A stretch of 37,188 nucleotides of DNA from Nonomuraea cypriaca (GTDB lineage Bacteria; Actinomycetota; Actinomycetes; Streptosporangiales; Streptosporangiaceae), in assembly GCF_015645445.1 (NCBI RefSeq), contig NZ_JADOGI010000097.1, forward strand, positions 1 through 37,188. The letters are read 5' to 3'. The stretch's first letter is position 1. Each line of letters begins with the position of its first letter. Position numbers and translations under genes: made by a program. Below are positions 33,152 through 37,188 of the stretch, one piece after another. The notes under the pieces were generated by a model, which saw only the letters and a program-made list of their open reading frames with translations, was not told the DNA's origin and ran no database searches.

Positions 33152-33606
33152 TCACTTCCGGCCCGCGGCCTGCTCGACCGCGCGCACGATCTTGGTGTAG
33201 CAGCCGCAGCGGCAGATGTTGCCGCTCATCCACTCGCGGATCTCCGCAGCCGAGCCGGTGTGGCCCTCGCGGATGCAGCCGACGCCGGACATGATCTGCC
33301 CGGGAGTGCAGTAGCCGCACTGGAAGGCGTCCTGGTCGATGAACGCCTGCTGCAGCGGGTGCAGCCGGTCGCCGCCGGCCAGGCCCTCGATGGTGGTGAC
33401 CTTCGCGCCCTCCAGCCGTACGGCCAGGGTGAGGCAGGAGTTGACCCGCCGTCCGTCGACCAGCACGGTGCACGCCCCGCAGGCGCCGGCGTCGCGGCGG
33501 CGCCACCGACGACGGTGGTGGTGGTCGCGATGAACGTGCGCCGGGACAGTGCGGTCGGGGTCCCCTCGGCGGGGGCGACGATTGACTCGGGTAGTTCGGT
33601 AGACAT
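33152..33606 (-). pseudogene. Tat-exported 2Fe-2S aldehyde dehydrogenase subunit, internally deleted
   Basis: Remnant of a PaoA/YagT-like Fe-S subunit. The N-terminus keeps a twin-arginine signal (LSRRTFIATTTTVVGGAAA). Then about 60 codons are missing and the frame changes; another frame resumes at GACGACTVLVDGRRVNSCLT and runs to the stop with the second cluster-binding cysteines (FQCGYCTPGQ, GNICRCGCY). Lost are the first part of the plant-type ferredoxin domain and two of its cluster cysteines. The downstream FAD-subunit gene is a stub and no large molybdenum subunit is present, so the enzyme is dead here. Confidence 0.8.
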
Positions 33607-33798
33607 GGCCACTCTCTCGTTGCGGTGGAGGGGGTCAGTGGTCGTGCGCAGGCTGTGCTGATGGCACGGGCCGCGGGTTCGGCCGGTGCTTCACCGTTGA
33701 TGCACGCATGGTCGTGGATGCGTGCAAGGTGCGCGCTTGACACCGTGACCGGGACGGTACGCAACCGCACCGTCAGACTGGCGGCTTGGCCGGCCTCG

Positions 33799-33854
33799 TG
33801 GCAGGGCGCGCTGTGCCGGGGAACGGCGTTCAGGGGAACAGCACAACCCCCCAC
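33799..33854 (+). repeat. Left copy of a 56-base inverted repeat
   Basis: Matches the reverse complement of 34821-34876 at about 41 of 56 positions without gaps (hand alignment). The two copies flank the XRE-MmyB gene in opposite orientation. This copy lies 24 bases beyond the stop of that gene, within the 270-base region upstream of the Fe-S subunit remnant, which holds no gene I can see. Confidence 0.6.
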
Positions 33855-33877
33855 GAGCTGCGGACCGCGGAGGTGGG

Positions 33878-34780
33878 TCAGGACTGCGCGCGATGCTGCG
33901 CTTCAGCCTTCGCGGGAACCTGGGGTGCGGTCAGGTCGAGCAGTAGCATCGCATCGTGGTCCGGGGTGCCGGGCTCAGCGACGTAGACGCCCAGGCGCTG
34001 ACCGGGAGTTCCCTCCAGGTTCATGGACTGGGCGCTGAGCGTGAGGGTACCCACGTGCGGGTGGTGGAAGGTCTTACGGGTGTGCTTGCGGCCGGTCACG
34101 TCATAGCGCTCCCAGAGCTTGGCGAAGTCGGGGCTCTTCAGCAGCAGTTCGCCGACGAGGCCGGCCAGGTCGGGCGCGTCCGGCGCGGTTCCGGCCTGGG
34201 CGCGCAGCCGGGCGACGCAGCCGCGGATCTGGTGGTCCCAGTCGGGAAACAGATCGCGGGCGGTGGGGTGCAGGAAGAGATAGCGGGCGATGTTGCGCTG
34301 CCTGGCCGGCCAGTCGGCCAGGCCCGCGTACAGGGCGAGCCCGCCGGGATTCCAGGCCAGGAAGTCCATGCTACGGCTGACGATGTAGGCGGGACTGGGG
34401 CGCAGCGTCTCCAGCAGCAGCTTCAGGTGGGGGCGTACCGTGCGGCTGGGCGGCGGCGGAGGCTCGTAGGCGTAGTGGGCTGCGCGGGCGGCCAGCTCGC
34501 GCAGGTGCTGATGCTCCTCATCATCGAGGTGAAGAGCGCGCGCGAGGGCGTCGATCACTGAAGGGCTGGGCCGGGTCTCCTTGCCGCGCTCGAGACGGAC
34601 GTAGTAGTCGATGCTGATCCCCGACAGGGTGGCCAGCTCCTCCCGGCGCAAACCAGGGGTCCGGCGCAGGCCTGTGCCGATGGACAGGCCCACCTGCTCG
34701 GGGCTGGTCTGGGTACGACGGGCGCGCAAGAACCGGCCCAGCTCCGTGTCGCTGCTGCCGGTGGTGCGCTGAGGTGCCAT
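33878..34780 (-). CDS. XRE-family regulator with MmyB-like ligand domain
   Basis: 300-residue regulator. Residues 10-80 are a Cro/C1-type helix-turn-helix (GRFLRARRTQTSPEQVGLSI, RTPGLRREELATLSGISIDY, YVRLERGKETRPSPSVIDAL). Residues 100-280 are the MmyB-like PAS-type domain thought to bind a hydrophobic ligand: PSPAYIVSRSMDFLAWNPGG, YLFLHPTARDLFPDWDHQIR, KTFHHPHVGTLTLSAQSMNL and the final PGTPDHDAMLLLDL. Such regulators commonly control adjacent reductase genes, and here two aldo/keto reductases lie divergently downstream of the shared control region. The ATG is chosen because it begins the conserved domain layout; the frame extends 24 codons upstream without a homologous region. Confidence 0.9.
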   Translation of the reverse strand: MAPQRTTGSSDTELGRFLRARRTQTSPEQVGLSIGTGLRRTPGLRREELATLSGISIDYYVRLERGKETRPSPSVIDALARALHLDDEEHQHLRELAARAAHYAYEPPPPPSRTVRPHLKLLLETLRPSPAYIVSRSMDFLAWNPGGLALYAGLADWPARQRNIARYLFLHPTARDLFPDWDHQIRGCVARLRAQAGTAPDAPDLAGLVGELLLKSPDFAKLWERYDVTGRKHTRKTFHHPHVGTLTLSAQSMNLEGTPGQRLGVYVAEPGTPDHDAMLLLDLTAPQVPAKAEAQHRAQS

Positions 34781-35100
34781 GGTTCCAGTCTCACACCGCG
34801 CCGACGGGCTCTGTGGCCGGATGGGGGGCCGTGTCATTACCCCGAACGCCATGCCCTGGCACGACCCGCCCTGGCACCAAAGCTGGGACGGCGCGAAGGT
34901 GGCTACTGGTAACGGCGTGGTCGTCCCTGTAGCGGTGGCTTGCTGATCGCCGCCGTGGTCGTGGCCGTGGTTGTGGCGGCGACCATCCTGGCCTCTGCTC
35001 CTCTGCTACCAGGTGCACATGAATTCTTGCGAAAGGTGACATTAGTGGGTGGGGTTCTTAAGCCCCATCACAACATCCATTTGAGGAACGGAGAATCCCG
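34781..35100. promoter_or_regulatory. Divergent control region between XRE regulator and reductases
   Basis: 320 bases with no established gene. It holds the right copy of the inverted repeat (34821-34876). A plus-strand frame ending exactly over the reductase start (ATGA) reads GGLLIAAVVVAVVVAATILA, a membrane-segment-like peptide without a good start; probably a remnant. GGAG lies seven bases before the reductase ATG at 35101. Confidence 0.5.
34821..34876 (-). repeat. Right copy of a 56-base inverted repeat
   Basis: Reverse-complement partner of 33799-33854. Located 41 bases upstream of the XRE-MmyB start, so it may be part of its promoter or leader. In the corresponding frame both copies encode a similar peptide (VPGHGVRGN here, VPGNGVQGN in the other) and just over half of the differences are at third codon positions. 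Confidence 0.6.
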
Positions 35101-36078
35101 ATGAAGCACATCCTGCTGGGCGATCTGGAAGTTTCCCGCATCGGCCTGGGCTGCATGGGCATGTCCCACGGCTTCACTGGCGCCGGCAGCGACGACGCCG
35201 AGTCCATCCGCACCATCCACCGCGCACTCGATCTGGGCGTCACCTTCCTGGACACCGCCGAGATCTACGGCCCGTACGCCAACGAGGAACTCCTCGGCAA
35301 GGCTCTCAAGGGCCGCCGCGACCAGGTCGTGATCGCCACCAAGTACGGCCTGGTCTCCCACGCCGGCGACGGCCCCTGGAACCTCGACAGCAGCCCGGCC
35401 AACATCCACACCGCTGTCGAGGGTTCGCTCAAGCGCCTGGACACCGATTACATCGACCTGTACTACCAGCACCGGGTCGACCCGAAGGTGCCGATCGAGG
35501 ACACCATCGGCGCGGTGGCGGAACTCATCCAGCAGGGCAAGGTCCGCCACCTCGGCCTGTCGGAGGCATGGCTGGACACCATCCGTCGCGCCCACGCGGT
35601 CCACCCCATCACCGCGCTGCAGTCGGAGTACTCACTGTGGACCCGCGACCAGGAAGAGCAGGTCCTGCCGCTGCTGCGCGAGCTGGGCATCGGCTTCGTC
35701 GCCTACTCCCCGCTCGGCAAGGGGTTCCTGACCGGGAAGATCCGCAGCGAGAGCGACTTCGGCCCCGACGACTTCCGGGCGACCAACCCCCGCTTCACCG
35801 GCGAGAACTTCCAGCGCAACCTCGCCCTCGCCGACGCGGTGCAGGCGATCGCCGCCGAGGCCGGTGCCACACCCGCGCAGGTCGCGATCTCCTGGCTGCT
35901 GAGCAAGGGCGACGACATCGCTCCCATCCCGGGCACCCGGCGGGTCTCACGTCTGCAGGAGAACGTCGCCGCCGACGCCGTCGAACTGACCCCCGAGCAG
36001 CTCGCCAAGCTCGACAGTCTGCCCCCGGCCGCCGGTGGGCACCACAACGAAGCCCAGATGCAGATGATCGAACGCTGA
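35101..36078 (+). CDS. Aldo/keto reductase
   Basis: 325-residue NADPH-dependent aldo/keto reductase of the AKR13/YakC-like type, (beta/alpha)8 barrel, reducing aldehydes or ketones in the cytoplasm. The catalytic tetrad is visible: Asp51 and Tyr56 in FLDTAEIYGPYANEELLGKA, Lys81 in VVIATKYG, and His124 in DYIDLYYQHRVDP. The cofactor-binding C-terminal part has AYSPLGKGFLTGKI and APIPGTRRVSRLQENVAA. The start ATG has GGAG seven bases upstream. First of two reductase genes, divergent from the XRE-MmyB regulator. Confidence 0.94.
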   Translation: MKHILLGDLEVSRIGLGCMGMSHGFTGAGSDDAESIRTIHRALDLGVTFLDTAEIYGPYANEELLGKALKGRRDQVVIATKYGLVSHAGDGPWNLDSSPANIHTAVEGSLKRLDTDYIDLYYQHRVDPKVPIEDTIGAVAELIQQGKVRHLGLSEAWLDTIRRAHAVHPITALQSEYSLWTRDQEEQVLPLLRELGIGFVAYSPLGKGFLTGKIRSESDFGPDDFRATNPRFTGENFQRNLALADAVQAIAAEAGATPAQVAISWLLSKGDDIAPIPGTRRVSRLQENVAADAVELTPEQLAKLDSLPPAAGGHHNEAQMQMIER

Positions 36079-36096
36079 CCGGCGCCCGAACCCCGA

Positions 36097-36115
36097 CAGG
36101 CCCGAAGGGGGCCTG
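36097..36115 (+). terminator. Short G/C hairpin between the two reductase genes
   Basis: CAGGCCC (36097-36103) pairs perfectly with GGGCCTG (36109-36115) over a five-base loop, 18 bases after the first reductase stop and 24 before the next start. No T run; could reduce read-through into the second gene or stabilise the first message. Confidence 0.45.
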
Positions 36116-36139
36116 CACGCTGAGAAAGGACCACATACC

Positions 36140-37120
36140 GTGGAGTACACCCGTTTGGGAACGTCAGGACTGAAGGTCAGCCGCATCGCGCTGGGCTGCA
36201 TGAGCTTCGGTGACCCGGCCAAGCGGCTGCCGTGGGTGCTTGACGATCACGGCGCCGAGCCGATCTTCCGGCAGGCGGTCGAGTTGGGCATCACGTTCTG
36301 GGACACCGCGAACATCTATGGCTTGGGCACCTCGGAGGAGATCGTCGGGCGGGCCCTGAGGAAGTACGTCCAGCGCGACGACATTGTGCTGGCCACCAAG
36401 CTGTTCCAGCCGATGCACCAGGGCCCGGGCGGGGCAGGACTGTCCCGCAAGGCCGTCATGGAACAGATCGACGCCTCCCTGCGGCGCCTGGACACCGACT
36501 ACATCGACCTGTACCAGATCCACCGCTTCGACCCCCAAACACCGGTCGAGGAAACGATGGAGGCCCTGCACGACGTGGTCAAGGCCGGCAAGGCCCGCTA
36601 CATCGGAGCCTCGTCGATGTGGGCATGGCAGTTCGCCACCATGCAGCACACCGCGCAGGCGGGCGGGTGGATCCGGTTCGTGTCCATGCAGGACCAGTAC
36701 AGCCTGATCCACCGCGAGGAAGAGCGAGAGATGTTCGGCCTGCTCGCCGCCCAGGGCGTGGGAAGCATCCCCTGGAGCCCGCTGGCGGCGGGGCGAGTCG
36801 CGCGTCCCTGGGGGGAGCAGTCGACCCACCGGGCGCAGAGCGATCCCGTCGTCGACTTCCACGGCCGGCCGCTGTTCCTCGACAGCGACCAGGCCATCGT
36901 CGATGCCGTACAGCGGATCGCGGAGGATCGCGGCGTACCGATGGCGCAGGTCGCGATGGCCTGGGTCCTGAAGAATCCCGTGGTCTCGGCGCCGATCGTG
37001 GGCCCCACCAAGCCCCACCACCTGGCCGACGCCGCCGCCGCGCTCGACATCCAGCTCACCGACGAGGAGATCCGCTCGCTCGAAGAGCCCTACGTGCCAC
37101 GCATGCCTACCTACTTCTGA
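36140..37120 (+). CDS. Aldo/keto reductase
   Basis: 326-residue aldo/keto reductase of a different subgroup from its neighbour (YajO/AKR-like, starting MEYTRLGTSGLKVSRIALGC). Tetrad: Asp55 and Tyr60 in FWDTANIYGLGTSEEIVGRA, Lys87 in IVLATKLFQPM, His128 in DYIDLYQIHRFDP. C-terminal cofactor site AWVLKNPVVSAPIVGPTKPH. The start is GTG, with AAAGGA nine bases upstream; no ATG fits. The two reductases share only the family core, so they arose from separate lineages rather than a recent duplication. Probably co-transcribed with the first, subject to the hairpin between them. Confidence 0.93.
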   Translation: MEYTRLGTSGLKVSRIALGCMSFGDPAKRLPWVLDDHGAEPIFRQAVELGITFWDTANIYGLGTSEEIVGRALRKYVQRDDIVLATKLFQPMHQGPGGAGLSRKAVMEQIDASLRRLDTDYIDLYQIHRFDPQTPVEETMEALHDVVKAGKARYIGASSMWAWQFATMQHTAQAGGWIRFVSMQDQYSLIHREEEREMFGLLAAQGVGSIPWSPLAAGRVARPWGEQSTHRAQSDPVVDFHGRPLFLDSDQAIVDAVQRIAEDRGVPMAQVAMAWVLKNPVVSAPIVGPTKPHHLADAAAALDIQLTDEEIRSLEEPYVPRMPTYF

Positions 37121-37188
37121 CAGTTCGTCGGCGCCCGGGGCCCCGCCCCCCCCCGCCCCCCACCCCTACACCACACCCCACCCCCCCC
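37121..37188. other. C-rich low-complexity tail (likely contig end)
   Basis: After the reductase stop the last 50 bases are almost only C with scattered A, G and T, in runs of up to nine C. This does not resemble the rest of the window and looks like a poor-quality read end rather than biology. Confidence 0.7.

Noticed and set aside
1..37188. CRISPR arrays, tRNA or rRNA genes, phage genes
   Set aside because: No regularly spaced direct repeats, no cloverleaf-like segments with a T-loop, and no rRNA or phage structural motifs were seen on reading both strands.

Overview
The window is high-GC DNA (coding frames overwhelmingly end in G or C) with actinomycete features: GTG and TTG starts, 4-base GTGA/ATGA overlaps, BTAD/SARP, ROK, HxlR, XRE-MmyB and LacI regulators, and a trypsin-NTPase-WD40 protein. 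A Streptosporangiales-type soil actinomycete (Nonomuraea-like) is my best guess; this is inference from gene content. The right end runs into a C-rich low-complexity tail that looks like a contig end.

Layout. (1) 1-5805: a CUT2 (ribose-type) sugar importer on the minus strand (lipoprotein, double ATPase, permease cut by the window edge), a ROK repressor, and a divergently transcribed ROK sugar kinase; a 13-bp palindrome lies between the two ROK genes. (2) 5970-8243: a secreted polysaccharide deacetylase made of two complete cap+NodB modules. (3) 8617-15784: a long stretch of decaying genes (MFS exporter, TrxB-like oxidoreductase, alcohol dehydrogenase tail, GH18 chitinase without its catalytic motif, frameshifted HxlR regulator, internally deleted SARP regulator, frameshifted FAD monooxygenase, IS1380-type transposase). 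Intact genes inside it are a sulfotransferase-like gene and a RibD/DHFR-like reductase. A set of three 16-bp palindromes with exactly 22-bp spacing lies here with no intact gene to control. (4) 15889-18691: an ArsR-type regulator divergent from a DHFR-like reductase plus a questin-oxidase-like gene, with a palindromic operator between them. (5) 19167-23332: a two-gene NTPase conflict-type cassette, trypsin-nSTAND1-TM-WD40 plus a CU044_2847 (Trypco1) partner. (6) 23333-24473: about 1.1 kb with no recognisable gene except small unassigned frames and a strong hairpin. (7) 24474-32677: a xyloside/arabinoside use locus (GH31, two permeases, lipoprotein, divergent GH43, LacI regulator) with a LacI-type operator in the divergent promoter. 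(8) 32862-33606: remnants of a LacI regulator and of a molybdenum hydroxylase (FAD and Fe-S subunits). (9) 33878-37120: XRE-MmyB regulator flanked by an inverted 56-base repeat, then two aldo/keto reductases.

How parts work together: regions 1 and 7 are each complete regulator + importer + enzyme modules for sugars; region 7 lacks its own ATPase and so probably uses a shared MsiK-type ATPase encoded elsewhere. Region 5 is the best candidate for an incompletely described system: a protease sensor/effector, a compact STAND NTPase and a beta-propeller in one chain, translationally coupled to its small partner. Single-base frameshifts in several pseudogenes could be sequencing errors, but the large internal deletions and fusions of unrelated fragments indicate real decay.
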